Assembly: GCF_000176035.2 (NCBI RefSeq)
Contig: NC_015675.1
Coordinates: forward strand, 6,390,001 to 6,454,000
Origin: Mesorhizobium opportunistum WSM2075
Lineage (GTDB): Bacteria; Pseudomonadota; Alphaproteobacteria; Rhizobiales; Rhizobiaceae
DNA: 64,000 nucleotides
Direction of reading: 5' to 3'
Shown: in pieces, positions 41,778 to 50,994 of the stretch
How the letters are laid out: every line of letters starts with the position of its first letter
How positions within the stretch are numbered: position 1 is the first letter of the stretch
The notes under the pieces: model-generated
The model's input: the letters and a program-made list of their open reading frames with translations, nothing else
What the model was told of the DNA's origin: nothing
Databases searched by the model: none
Program-made: the position numbers and the translations under genes

Positions 41778-42233
41778 CTAGAGTTTTCTTGCATATATGT
41801 CTGGTCGGGCTCGCCAAGGCTCGACACCGGTGTCTTCACACCAATAGACCCTTCCGTCGCTGAGCCAGAAATGGCTCAGGCATCCTTTGGTTCTCCAAAC
41901 GGAGGGATGCAACGTTGGCCGGCCCTCCAGGCTCACCTCAATGCGCCACCTGGGGTTATGCGGCGCGTGGGTTGGCAATGAAACCACATCCCCACACCCA
42001 CAGGGACACCTAAAGAGTGCCCAGTATGGTCGGCCTTTATGCACGACGCTGATGAAATGTCCCGGCCGAACCGCGTCATTCGGGGGCGTTTTTTCAACCA
42101 CATCATTGCGAGCGAAAGATACGTCCGCGAGCGATGCCTCAGAAGGAACTCCGTCCGCCGGTGTTTTTGGACCACGTGGACCGAGAATGATTTCCTCTAC
42201 CCACCGTAGGAAACTTAACAACCAAGACCACAT
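41778..42233 (-). CDS. DUF6527-like zinc-binding protein of the ubiquitin-like operon
   Basis: A 151-residue protein starting MWSWLLSFLRWVEEIILGPR. After a linker it has GHFISVVHKGRPYWALFRCP, the Cys-rich CPCGCGDVVSL, LHPSVWRTKGCLSHFWL and a final YWCED. The cysteines and histidine suggest a structural zinc site; I recall this family as DUF6527, often next to E1/E2-like genes. Its ATG lies 5 bp after the E1 stop, so it belongs to that operon. Its role is unknown; the hydrophobic start could anchor it at a membrane. Confidence 0.7.
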   Translation of the reverse strand: MWSWLLSFLRWVEEIILGPRGPKTPADGVPSEASLADVSFARNDVVEKTPPNDAVRPGHFISVVHKGRPYWALFRCPCGCGDVVSLPTHAPHNPRWRIEVSLEGRPTLHPSVWRTKGCLSHFWLSDGRVYWCEDTGVEPWRARPDIYARKL

Positions 42234-42238
42234 GCGAA

Positions 42239-43693
42239 TCAACACAGCTTGCCGAGTGACGGCATTCCGAGCCGGTAGCCATTCTCGCGTGCGAGCAATA
42301 AACCGTCTGGACCGCAGCAAAAACAACCAGCGTTGTCTTTTGGCATATTGCTGTAAATTACCATGTGCACGAAATCGTACCATATATTGTCGCGGCGAAT
42401 GTCGCTCGCAAGCCGCCTATAGGGGCGCACCAGATCAAACAAGGTCGCTACGGCCATGTCGGCGGTCGCACTGGTGAAGGGACCTACTCCGGGCGCCCGC
42501 TCCCCGCCCCCGATCAGATAATACTCTTCCCGGAGCGTCTCTGGATCCAGCTCCGCCAGCTCCGGACGCGCCTTCAGTGCACTCTCGTAATCGAGCTTTT
42601 CCTCGGTGACGACGCCTTGGCATCTTAAGCACCCACCAGATTCGGGAAGAACTGTGCTAACCCGCCCTCTATGATCACGTAGGTACGGCTGACGGTCCTG
42701 GTCAAGACCAATATTGCCCGTGAGCCCGCAGTCGATAAGTCCTTGGCAGTAATAGTAAACCGCCTGATTGAGAATTTCTCTCCCAGCGACATCATCAGTA
42801 CAACCGAACACCAAGTCGGCGCTGGAAATGGCATCGACCGCTTCTGGAGACTCGTTCACATACCCCTCAATGGCAACGACAGTCACTCTCAGGCCCAGAT
42901 CCCGGACATATCGGGCTAACGTAGCAGCTTTGCTCTCGCCTACATCGCAACGGCGATATCCGCGAACGCGGTTGAGATTGCTAGCTTCGAGCGAATCGCC
43001 GTCTACAACGATGAGTTCGCCTACACCCGCGCGAGCGATAAGTGTGGCGACTGAAGACCCTGTTCCCCCTCCTCCGACGATTGCTACGCGCAACGATCTG
43101 ATCTTCTCGTTGAATGGTTCGCCAAATGCAGCTTCTTGTCGCCTTAGCACTTCCGATGGTGCAGCATCGACCCTGTTGCCCATGTGAACTGACAGCTGCG
43201 TCCCGAGCACACAGACATGCCGGACGTCAGCCACTCCGTGAGGGGCCGCACCCGTCCGAACTCTGGCACGCCAATGTCCGTCGGCCAAAATCATCGCGAC
43301 AAGTGATACCTCAGGTCCATTGCAGCCAGCGTATCCCCTCAGAATGCTTTGTTCGTTCTCATCATCCTTCGTCGAGAAATCCAGAACGCCCCTTGGGTGA
43401 CTGTGGGCAAACCCCAGCTCGAGCCGCTCCTGCTCGCAACGAAAGTAGATATCCTGGAACTTGCGGAGATTGATGCGCAAGTGCACCGGGGAGCTGTCCA
43501 GCACCCAGTCGCCATCCATCTCAATCGCGTCAACGGCCACAAAACGCGTTGACGGCGGCAGACCCAGTACGGTTCTCTCAATTTTGCGGAAGAGGACGAG
43601 CGCGCCCCGCTCGTCACCGTCGGGGTGCCCGGTCAACCAGCTCTTGAGCTTATCGTCGAGGGAACCGATAATCGAAATCCGATGTCCGTTCAT
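42239..43693 (-). CDS. JAB-E1 fusion: deubiquitinase-like plus ThiF/E1-like adenylyltransferase
   Basis: A 484-residue two-domain protein. Residues about 25-145 form a JAB/JAMM metalloprotease: E28, HSHP at 97-100 and S107-x-x-D110. Residues about 185-440 form an E1-like ThiF domain with nucleotide loop GGGGTGS (207-213), VVDGDSLEASNLNR, K255, and CTDD at 298-301. Zinc-type cysteines are GGCLRCQ (355, 358) and GCFCCGPDG near the end. The E1 part should adenylate and transfer a Ubl; the JAB part may process or remove it. It overlaps the E2 gene by four bases (ATGA). Confidence 0.9.
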   Translation of the reverse strand: MNGHRISIIGSLDDKLKSWLTGHPDGDERGALVLFRKIERTVLGLPPSTRFVAVDAIEMDGDWVLDSSPVHLRINLRKFQDIYFRCEQERLELGFAHSHPRGVLDFSTKDDENEQSILRGYAGCNGPEVSLVAMILADGHWRARVRTGAAPHGVADVRHVCVLGTQLSVHMGNRVDAAPSEVLRRQEAAFGEPFNEKIRSLRVAIVGGGGTGSSVATLIARAGVGELIVVDGDSLEASNLNRVRGYRRCDVGESKAATLARYVRDLGLRVTVVAIEGYVNESPEAVDAISSADLVFGCTDDVAGREILNQAVYYYCQGLIDCGLTGNIGLDQDRQPYLRDHRGRVSTVLPESGGCLRCQGVVTEEKLDYESALKARPELAELDPETLREEYYLIGGGERAPGVGPFTSATADMAVATLFDLVRPYRRLASDIRRDNIWYDFVHMVIYSNMPKDNAGCFCCGPDGLLLARENGYRLGMPSLGKLC

Positions 43694-44115
43694 GAACGCC
43701 TCGCGTCCGGGTACTTAAACGCCCATGAGATTCGGTCCATAATTGTCCGGACGTCGTCGACCTTTGGCTTCCAGGCATTTTTATGCCAGTGTCTGGACCA
43801 TCGGCAAAACACTGTCGCCTTGTGCGTACGCGAATCCTCATTGGAACCAGGTCCGCCAGTATTTGGTATTGGCTTGCCGTCAGCCCGGTGAAGTCGTGGG
43901 TGAACCCAGAACATGTCCCCACCCGAGCTATTGTAATTCTGCGGAATCTCATACAACACATCGACAGCGTTTGCAGGTTTTGCATCTGCCAGGTAAATCC
44001 CTTTCGGCAGCGGAAAGCTTTTGAATATTAGGAAACGGGCGCCCTCCTCTTCTTCAAAATTGACGCCGGCTTTGTGGAGTGTCTCGTAATCAGAATCGAA
44101 CAACAGGGGCATCAT
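43690..44115 (-). CDS. E2-like protein (Prok-E2 family E type)
   Basis: A 141-residue protein. MFWVHPRLHRADGKPIPN and KATVFCRWSRHWHKNAWKPK are characteristic of the prokaryotic E2 family E, a divergent ubiquitin-conjugating fold. C104, in VFCRW, is the only cysteine and is the natural candidate for thioester transfer. The gene overlaps the Ubl stop and the E1 start as ATGA on both sides, implying coupled synthesis of all three. Confidence 0.83.
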   Translation of the reverse strand: MMPLLFDSDYETLHKAGVNFEEEEGARFLIFKSFPLPKGIYLADAKPANAVDVLYEIPQNYNSSGGDMFWVHPRLHRADGKPIPNTGGPGSNEDSRTHKATVFCRWSRHWHKNAWKPKVDDVRTIMDRISWAFKYPDARRS

Positions 44116-44357
44116 TCAATTCCGGCTTCGGAACTTGCATCCTGCGCGTAGAACTTTTCGATCCCCGGTGGCAGCAAGTCGATCGGGTCCTCGCGCCCAA
44201 CCAACTGGCCAGGCTGGCCTGGCCTTTTCACATAAAGGTCCATGCTATCCGGTATGCCAGGGCCCACGCCTCGCACCTCGGCGCCGGTTATGAACCGGTT
44301 GTCCCAATCGTAATTTTCGTTTTCGATTTTGAACTTGAACTTCTCTTTGGCAGCCAT
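44112..44357 (-). CDS. Ubiquitin-like modifier, single multiubiquitin-type domain
   Basis: An 81-residue protein: KFKFKIENENYDWDNRFITG at the start and DLLPPGIEKFYAQDASSEAG near the end. The beta-grasp pattern matches the prokaryotic multiubiquitin domain, here as one unit. The C-terminus ends SSEAGIE with no diglycine, so if conjugated it must use another terminus or be trimmed. AGAAGGATCC precedes the ATG. First gene of the four-gene operon. Confidence 0.83.
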   Translation of the reverse strand: MAAKEKFKFKIENENYDWDNRFITGAEVRGVGPGIPDSMDLYVKRPGQPGQLVGREDPIDLLPPGIEKFYAQDASSEAGIE

Positions 44358-44554
44358 GGATCCTTCTCTCGCAGTTGCTTGGTTTCAAGATATCTCTGGC
44401 GCGCACATCCCTCTTCTCCCGTTGATTACGGGCAGGGCTTGACCAGTTGCCTCTTATACGGGAAGCGTTCCTTCGGGTTTGACGGGAATGCGCGTGTTTC
44501 GCCACGGAATTCGCGGAATGGAGGTCCAAACCCGCAGGAATAACGCCTGGGCGT

Positions 44555-45052
44555 CTACCGTTGTCTTAGTGAGGACAAGGGAATCGGCGCATTTGATTTC
44601 ACAGGTTTGGTCACCACAAGGCTGTAATATTGATCAATCCCCAGCCCTGCCTGCAGCAGCCCCTCCATGAAATCTTGATAGGTAGCCATGGAAAGTGTTG
44701 CGACGCGCATCAGATAATCGATCCTTCCGCCAATTGCCCAGCAATCCAAGATTTCGGGAAAATCTTGGATCGCGACCTCGAAGTGTCTTTGGTCCTCAAG
44801 GCGATGACGGTCCAGCACGACCTCCACCATTACAAAGATCATGCCGCCAATGAGGGCTGGACTGAGCCGTGCGTAGAATCCCTCAATAATTCCTCCAGCT
44901 TCGAGCGCACGGAGCCGATCCGAGCAAGCCGAAGCCGACAAATGGACGCGCTTCGCAAGCTCGCTTTTTGAAATTCGGCCGTCTGACTGAATCTCGGAGA
45001 GAATCCGTAAGTCCCAAGCGTCCAGGCCCGCAGGATTGGGTTTCGACTTCAT
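44555..45052 (-). CDS. Lrp/AsnC family transcriptional regulator
   Basis: A 165-residue protein. The N-terminal HTH is LDAWDLRILSEIQSDGRISK with LAKRVHLSASACSDRLRALE. The C-terminal RAM domain includes VVLDRHRLEDQRHFEVAIQD, then CWAIGGRIDYLMRVATL. It lies downstream of the fumarase gene on the same strand, so it may sense an amino acid handled by the cluster (aspartate, methylaspartate or glutamate are guesses). Confidence 0.85.
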   Translation of the reverse strand: MKSKPNPAGLDAWDLRILSEIQSDGRISKSELAKRVHLSASACSDRLRALEAGGIIEGFYARLSPALIGGMIFVMVEVVLDRHRLEDQRHFEVAIQDFPEILDCWAIGGRIDYLMRVATLSMATYQDFMEGLLQAGLGIDQYYSLVVTKPVKSNAPIPLSSLRQR

Positions 45053-45123
45053 GAGTTGTGCTCTTAGTTAAGCCGTTGTCGACAATAGAATTGACGTCAA
45101 CCAACCGAGCTTGGTCAGAAGGC

Positions 45124-46677
45124 TCAAACGCCGATGTTGCGTGCGATGCTGTCCGCAGCCATGCGCTTTCGCCACTCAAGAGGGCCGGAATCATGAATGG
45201 AGTTTCCCTCGACATCGACAGCTGCGATGACAGGCATGTCCTTCACCTCGAATTCATAGACAGCTTCCATGCCAAGGTCTTCGAAGGCCACAAGCCGCGC
45301 TGACTTAATTGATTTTGAGATCAGGTAGCCAGCCCCTCCCACCGCGATGAGATACGGCGTTTTGTATCTTGCAATCGACTGTATTGCCGCCCGCCCTCTC
45401 TCCGCTTTGCCCACCATCGCGAAAAGCCCGGTTTCGGCTAGTACCTTTTCCGTAAAATCGTCCATTCGGCTGGAGGTCGTTGGCCCAGCCGGTCCGACGA
45501 CTTCATCTCCCACCGCGCGGACGGGTCCAACGTAGTAGATAACGCGTCCCTGCAGATCGAAGGGAAGCGGCTTGCCGGCGTCGATCAACTCGACGATCCG
45601 CTTGTGGGCTGCGTCACGGCCCGTCAGCATCGTTCCGGATAAAAGGAGGGTTTCCCCGCAGCGCCACGATGCTGTCTCTTCCTTCGCCAGCGTATCAAGA
45701 TTGATCCTGCGTACGCCGGCTGGCCTCAATTCGTCCGTTCCAATTTCGGGCCATTCGCTCAGATCGGGCGGCTGGAGGCTGATGGGTCCAGAGCCGTCCA
45801 AAGTAAACTTCACGTGCCGGTTGGCGGCACATTGCGGGATGAGGGCCACGGGCTTGGACGCCGCATGAGTAGGATAGGTAGCAACCTTGACGTCAACGAC
45901 TGTCGTCAGGCCACCAAGGCCTTGGGCCCCAATACCAAGCGCGTTGATCCGCTCATAAAGCTCAATCCGCAGCCCCTCCTCTGGACTGGACGCTCCCCTG
46001 GCAATCAGTTCCACCATATCGATGGGCTCGTTCATGGCCTCTTTGGCCAGCAGCATCGCCTTTTCAGCGCTACCACCGATGCCAACGGAGATCAGGCCGG
46101 GCGGACACCATCCGCTTCCAAGGGTCGAAACGGTATCGACCACCCAGTCGGCAACCGAGGTGCTCGGGTTCAGGGTGGTAAAGCGTGCCTTGTTCTCCGA
46201 CCCGCCGCCTTTTGCCGCAATGGTGATCTCAATCCTATTACCTTGCACAAGGTCAACGTGGACCACTGCCGGCGTGTTGTCACGGGTGTTCATCCGTCGG
46301 GCAAGCGGATCGGCAACAATTGATGCCCTAAGCGGGTTGTCCGGGTCGAGATATGCCTGACGGACGCCGTCATTCACGAGGTCTGCGAAACTGGCTGCTG
46401 AGTTGATGCGGACGTCCATACCGACCTTGGCGAAGACCACCACAAGACCGGTGTCCTGGCACATTGGCCGCCGTCCGAAGGCCGCCATACGGGAATTAGC
46501 GAGGATCTGTCCGATGGCATTCTTCGCCGCTGGACTCTGTTCACGCACGTAGGCCTGCGAAAGAGACCGGATGTAATCTGGAGGATGGTAATACGAGATG
46601 TACTGAAGGGCGTCGGCAACGCTCCTTGTGATATCCTTGCCGGCGATGGTCCGCGTTCTATTTCCCACCGATTTCAT
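45124..46677 (-). CDS. Class I fumarate hydratase / mesaconase (alpha and beta fused)
   Basis: A 517-residue Fe-S hydro-lyase. The N-terminal alpha domain has CQDTG and GSGWCPPGLISVGIGGSAEK with cluster cysteines. The C-terminal beta domain has LLLSGTMLTGRDAAHKR, YYVGPVRAVGDEVVGPAGPT and IAVGGAGYLISKSIK. Class I enzymes hydrate fumarate to malate, and several also hydrate mesaconate to (S)-citramalate. Beside methylaspartate ammonia-lyase, the mesaconase role is likely here. The start overlaps the aldehyde dehydrogenase stop (ATGA). A decayed copy of its first 55 codons lies at 63350-63520. Confidence 0.87.
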   Translation of the reverse strand: MKSVGNRTRTIAGKDITRSVADALQYISYYHPPDYIRSLSQAYVREQSPAAKNAIGQILANSRMAAFGRRPMCQDTGLVVVFAKVGMDVRINSAASFADLVNDGVRQAYLDPDNPLRASIVADPLARRMNTRDNTPAVVHVDLVQGNRIEITIAAKGGGSENKARFTTLNPSTSVADWVVDTVSTLGSGWCPPGLISVGIGGSAEKAMLLAKEAMNEPIDMVELIARGASSPEEGLRIELYERINALGIGAQGLGGLTTVVDVKVATYPTHAASKPVALIPQCAANRHVKFTLDGSGPISLQPPDLSEWPEIGTDELRPAGVRRINLDTLAKEETASWRCGETLLLSGTMLTGRDAAHKRIVELIDAGKPLPFDLQGRVIYYVGPVRAVGDEVVGPAGPTTSSRMDDFTEKVLAETGLFAMVGKAERGRAAIQSIARYKTPYLIAVGGAGYLISKSIKSARLVAFEDLGMEAVYEFEVKDMPVIAAVDVEGNSIHDSGPLEWRKRMAADSIARNIGV

Positions 46678-48137
46678 CCAAATGAGCTGAGACCATTGAC
46701 CATTTTGAGGATTTGGAAGCTTCGCACCCCCTGTTCGCCGCCCTCGTATCCATAGCCGCTTTGCTTGACGCCTCCATAAGGCGCGTCCGCGGAAACCCCT
46801 TTCAGGTAATTCACACTGACAGCTCCCGCTGAAAGACTATTAATCAGCTTTCGTTGCGCATTGGCAGCGTCCGTGAAGAAGTAAGCGGCCAAGCCATAAT
46901 CGGTGGCGTTGGCCTCCTCGATCGCCTCATCTAGCTCGTCAAAAGGCGCAATCGTAAGGATCGGTCCGAACGGCTCTTCATGCAGCACTCTGGCTTCTTT
47001 CGGTACGCCCGTCAGGATGGTTGGCGGCCAGTAGAAGCCCGGCCGGTCGAGCCGAGAGCCACCGGTCTCGATACGGGCGCCGCGTTCGACCGCATCCTTG
47101 GTCAGGCGCTGCATGGCCTCGATTCGCCGCGTGTTCGCCATAGGACCCATGTCAGTTGAGGGGTCGTCTGGTAGCCCGATTTTGATCTTTCGAGCCGCAT
47201 CCGTCATTTGGGACAGGAATTCCTCATAGCGGGACCGGGCGACGAGAACCCTGCTGGGCGCGTTGCAGCTCTGGCCAGCGCACTCGAACTTGTATTCCGA
47301 AATTGCCGGGATGGCCTTTCCCAGGTCGGCATCCTCACACACAATAACCGGCGAGTGTCCACCGAGTTCAAGGATGCAACGCTGCAAGTTATTCGCGGCG
47401 AGCGTGGCCAGCTGTTTCCCCACCTCGGTCGAGCCCGTGAAAGTCAAGACCTTCACTATTGGCGAACTGAGGAGATGCCGCGATATATGCACTGGAACAC
47501 CGAAGACGAGATTGACCACGCCATCCGGAATGCCTGCTTGACGCAACGATTCCACGATATGGACAGCTACGCTCGGTGTCTCTTCAGCCCCTTTGAGGAT
47601 CACCGGACAGCCTGCCGCCAGCGCTGGGGCGAGCTTGCGGGCGATGAGAACGGCCGGATAATTCCATGGCGTAAACGCAGCAACAACACCGAGCGACTCC
47701 GGGACGACCATCCGGTTCGGGCCCACCGGAATCGGGGCCGACAGCTCTTCGGCATGTCTGCCGTTCCATTCCAGCGTTTCGACGGCGCGCAGGTACTCAC
47801 CTGTCGCTTCGGCAATCGTCTTTCCCTGTTCGGCCGACAGGTCCCTGGCTGCGGCTCCAGCCTTCTCTGCTAGAATCCTGGCGGCGGCTACGAGGATCTC
47901 GCCACGATCCTTGGCTGGCCGCGACGACCACGCCTTGCGGCTCCGTTCTGCCGAAGCGAGAGCCTCATCCAAATCCGACACCGTCGCCGAAGCCACCGAA
48001 GCAAATACCTTCTCCGTCGCCGGATTAACTACCGGCAATGTGGCTCTGCTACCGCCGGCTCGCCATTTGCCATTGATAAAGAGCTGGTGGCTCCTGGCGT
48101 CGGACATCGCGCGCTCCACTTGTGTAATTCTTGCCAT
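46674..48137 (-). CDS. NAD(P)-dependent aldehyde dehydrogenase
   Basis: A 487-residue ALDH of the succinate-semialdehyde group. It has FTPWNYPAVLIARKLAPALA, FTGSTEVGKQ, base glutamate in LELGGHSPVIV, catalytic cysteine in CAGQSCNAPSR and EEPFGPIL. An in-frame ATG at 48107 (MSDARSHQ) would remove ten residues. It is coupled by ATGA overlap to the fumarase gene. The substrate is unknown; succinic or methyl-branched semialdehydes fit the context. Only a distant relative of the 22544 enzyme. Confidence 0.85.
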   Translation of the reverse strand: MARITQVERAMSDARSHQLFINGKWRAGGSRATLPVVNPATEKVFASVASATVSDLDEALASAERSRKAWSSRPAKDRGEILVAAARILAEKAGAAARDLSAEQGKTIAEATGEYLRAVETLEWNGRHAEELSAPIPVGPNRMVVPESLGVVAAFTPWNYPAVLIARKLAPALAAGCPVILKGAEETPSVAVHIVESLRQAGIPDGVVNLVFGVPVHISRHLLSSPIVKVLTFTGSTEVGKQLATLAANNLQRCILELGGHSPVIVCEDADLGKAIPAISEYKFECAGQSCNAPSRVLVARSRYEEFLSQMTDAARKIKIGLPDDPSTDMGPMANTRRIEAMQRLTKDAVERGARIETGGSRLDRPGFYWPPTILTGVPKEARVLHEEPFGPILTIAPFDELDEAIEEANATDYGLAAYFFTDAANAQRKLINSLSAGAVSVNYLKGVSADAPYGGVKQSGYGYEGGEQGVRSFQILKMVNGLSSFG

Positions 48138-48299
48138 ACGAGTGCCGTTTCAATATCGAAACCGCTGAACTCGCTCGAGCCAGTTTCATCGCGATGGTCG
48201 CGGTGGGTCAAATATCGATTAGTGCCGAAATCCATCTGGAATCCAGATCGATCTTTCGAATGGCAAATAGTCGTGCCGTATTTTATAGATCGACGGCTG

Positions 48300-49226
48300 T
48301 CAGGTCGCGTCAGGAATGGATGCTGCCCAGCCGCGGCTCTCTATTAACTCTCTGGCCACCTTGGGGATGATCTTGCGGACCGCGGAGACGGCCGCAGAAC
48401 GCTCGTCCTTCGGATTTACAGCAAGCACAACCGAGCGGGTAATCACCGGATCAACGATCTTCACGGTCCGCACCAGCCCTTGAGCGGCTTCTTTCTGAAC
48501 CGCAGACGGGGCGAGAATAGAATGGGCTTTGCCCTCTATGACCATGTTGATGATCGTTGAAAGCGAGTCCACTTCAAACTTGACGTCCAGCGCGCAACCA
48601 TGTTGTGCGACGACATCAGCCACGGAACGCCTTACATTGTTGTTGCGCATGGGAACAGCCAGCGGGAATGCATGCAGGTCAGCTAGAGATATTGCATCTT
48701 CGAAGGGTGGCTCACCGGACGGGACCACCAGACAAAGGTTTTCGCGCGCTAGCACCGTCATTCGCCCTACACTGTCCGCGGTGCGGTAGAGGACCGCCAG
48801 ATTGAAGCGTCCAGCAGCCATCCACTCCTCCAGCGGGCCAGTCATTCCCTCGACCATCTTAAGGGACACTTTGGGCAGTTCGTTTCTCACCGACTCAAGC
48901 AGCAGGCCGCTCAGGACGCGGGCTGCTCCAGATGGAATGCCAATAGTTACCTCCCCTGCAGGGGAAGAAGCTGTGTTGGTCAATTCCACCTCGGTAAGTC
49001 GAATTTCGTTGAGGATCGCCCGTGCCCGCTCGAGCAATTTGGCTCCTGACGCGGTGACGCTGACGCCGGTTCTGTCGCGTATCAGCAGCTGAGTGCCGAA
49101 GCCCTCCTCTAGTTGACGCACATGCAGGCTCAGCGCACTCTGGGCGACATTAAGGAAACCAGCGGCCTTCGTAAAACTGCCTGCTTCGACCACGCCGACG
49201 AAATATCTTAACTGCCTGATTTCCAC
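48300..49226 (-). CDS. LysR-family transcriptional regulator
   Basis: A 308-residue protein. The N-terminal HTH is MEIRQLRYFVGVVEAGSFTK, then FLNVAQSALSLHVRQLEEGF. The effector domain begins EVTIGIPSGAARVLSGLL. It stands upstream of the aldehyde dehydrogenase on the same strand rather than divergently, with 160 bp between. It probably controls the flanking catabolic genes. Confidence 0.87.
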   Translation of the reverse strand: MEIRQLRYFVGVVEAGSFTKAAGFLNVAQSALSLHVRQLEEGFGTQLLIRDRTGVSVTASGAKLLERARAILNEIRLTEVELTNTASSPAGEVTIGIPSGAARVLSGLLLESVRNELPKVSLKMVEGMTGPLEEWMAAGRFNLAVLYRTADSVGRMTVLARENLCLVVPSGEPPFEDAISLADLHAFPLAVPMRNNNVRRSVADVVAQHGCALDVKFEVDSLSTIINMVIEGKAHSILAPSAVQKEAAQGLVRTVKIVDPVITRSVVLAVNPKDERSAAVSAVRKIIPKVARELIESRGWAASIPDAT

Positions 49227-49559
49227 GGGTACATCCGAGGGTGGACTCCAATGGATGTAATCTATCTCGAAATGCGATGGCGCGATAGCAATAATTGTGC
49301 CACGCTGCAGCGATCCAGTGGCGACGCAATTGGATCGCCGTGGTCTCTTGTCGTCCCGTCCGGTCTCTTCAGTTGTTAAGACGCCGTTTGGATATCGGAA
49401 TTTTTGTTTGAGGTGAGGCGAATTGTGTTTCGAGTTCCGGACGTGGACAAAACCGGGTCGTGGGCGGATGACCCAGTTCGTCAGGAAGACAAAGCGCTAC
49501 CTGGATTGGCGAAATCGCGCGGCGTTTCTGTTCCAGACCCCCAAAACCTGGCTCTGGTG

Positions 49560-49920
49560 CTGAAAAAAACGTTGCACGCAAGCGCGATATCGCGGTCGAT
49601 ACGGGATGAGCCGGCCAGACAGCGCCGGCGCTCAGGCGACCTGGATGACATCCGCCAGCGCTGGCCCTGGCCAAGCATCTGTTCGTAACGGCGCCTACCA
49701 TCGCTAAAGCTCACGGACAAGCCGCCTATCTCGACTTCGTCGTGCAGGCAATCCGCCGATCCAACGACAGAAGGGCTTCGAAAGCCTCCCCCGCCGCTGG
49801 GCCGTCCAGCGAACTTTCGGCTGGATGACCCGATGGCGGCGCCTCGTGCGCGACTACGTGCAGCGCGTCGACGTCTCTCACGACATGATCCTCGTCGCCA
49901 TGGGCAATCTGCTTCGCTGA
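49560..49920 (+). pseudogene. IS5-family transposase C-terminal remnant
   Basis: The readable end is KGFESLPRRWAVQRTFGWMT then RWRRLVRDYVQRVDVSHDM and a stop. The LPRRWxVxRTFGW motif with its DDE glutamate region is typical of IS5-type transposases. It separates the CitE-like gene from lysR. 49227-49559 has nothing recognisable. Confidence 0.7.
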
Positions 49921-49960
49921 AATGCCCATCCGTGAATTTCAAAAACGGACAGACGCCCAG

Positions 49961-50860
49961 CTAGGCTTTCGGGCCCATGGCGATTATCTCACGGGCCCTT
50001 CGAATCACCGGTGCATCAACCATCTTTCCGTCTAAGGCGAAAGCACCTCTGCCCTGCGCCGAGGTATCGTTTTGCGCCGCGACGACACGACGGGCCCACT
50101 CGAGTTCCTGCTCGCTTGGCGAGAAAGCCTCATTGAATATGGCCACCTGGGTCGGGTGGATCGCCAAAGCTCCGACAAAGCCAAGCCGCCGCGCGTGAGC
50201 CGCGGCCTCACGAATCTTATGCGTGTCTGAGAACTCGCCGATGCTTCCTACGAAGCCAAGCGGTAGCAAGCCTGCGGCACGAGCAGCAAACAAAACGGAA
50301 AGGTTCGGCGTCAAGAGAAGGTCGAGTTCCGGGGCACCACCAACTGAGGCACTGAAGTCTTCAGGGCCCAGCGCCATTGCAATCATCCTGGGATCGGCCG
50401 ACGCAATGGCCGCGAGATTTTGCAATGCAGCTGGGGTCTCGATCTGTGCAAGGAACCGGATTTGACCCGGCACAAGATTTCTTTCTCGTTCAAGTTCCAG
50501 TACCGCATTCGCGATCTCCGATACCCATTCTGACGAATCCGTTTTCGGAAGAACAAGTGCATCAACACCCGCCATCACTGCTGCATCAAGATCTGCCGCC
50601 AAGGGGCGCAAACCACGATTCACACGGATCAAGACAGATGCGCCCTTTCGGCCCACCTTTGCCACGGATGCAGAAAGCCGCTTTCGCGACTCCTCTTTCT
50701 GATCCTGGGGAACCGAGTCCTCAAGGTCCAGTATGACGCCATCTGCCCCGCGCTCATGAGCAGTCTCCACAAAGCGCGGAACATGAGAGGGAACGAAAAG
50801 CAGCGATCTCCAGCGGGGAATGGACATCGGTCTTTCAATGGCCGGAACGGTGCGCTTCAT
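49961..50860 (-). CDS. CitE-like (HpcH/HpaI family) lyase, probable citramalyl-CoA lyase
   Basis: A 299-residue TIM-barrel protein. It shows SLLFVPSHVPRFVETA, the metal-site segment GVILDLEDSVP, IRFLAQIETPAALQNL, MALGPEDFSASVGG and ALAIHPTQVAIFNEAFSPS. Family members cleave citryl-, malyl- or citramalyl-CoA. In this gene order, (S)-citramalyl-CoA to acetyl-CoA and pyruvate is the best guess. ATG 50827 (MSIPRWRS) is an alternative start. It lies 134 bp after the CoA-transferase gene. Confidence 0.83.
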   Translation of the reverse strand: MKRTVPAIERPMSIPRWRSLLFVPSHVPRFVETAHERGADGVILDLEDSVPQDQKEESRKRLSASVAKVGRKGASVLIRVNRGLRPLAADLDAAVMAGVDALVLPKTDSSEWVSEIANAVLELERERNLVPGQIRFLAQIETPAALQNLAAIASADPRMIAMALGPEDFSASVGGAPELDLLLTPNLSVLFAARAAGLLPLGFVGSIGEFSDTHKIREAAAHARRLGFVGALAIHPTQVAIFNEAFSPSEQELEWARRVVAAQNDTSAQGRGAFALDGKMVDAPVIRRAREIIAMGPKA

Positions 50861-50994
50861 GAAGATCTGCTGCCGGTTTTAGTGCGGGCTGTGTCAGTGA
50901 GCTGGCTGGGCGGCCGTGGGACTGGAAGGGGTCAGAGAGGTTGGTATGCACTCTGTGGGTCGCGACCGCGCCCCCTTGCCCACAAGAGGCGTGC

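Noticed and set aside
42365..43718. Plus-strand ORFs across the JAB-E1 gene
   Set aside because: Shadows of a gene with all catalytic motifs on the minus strand.
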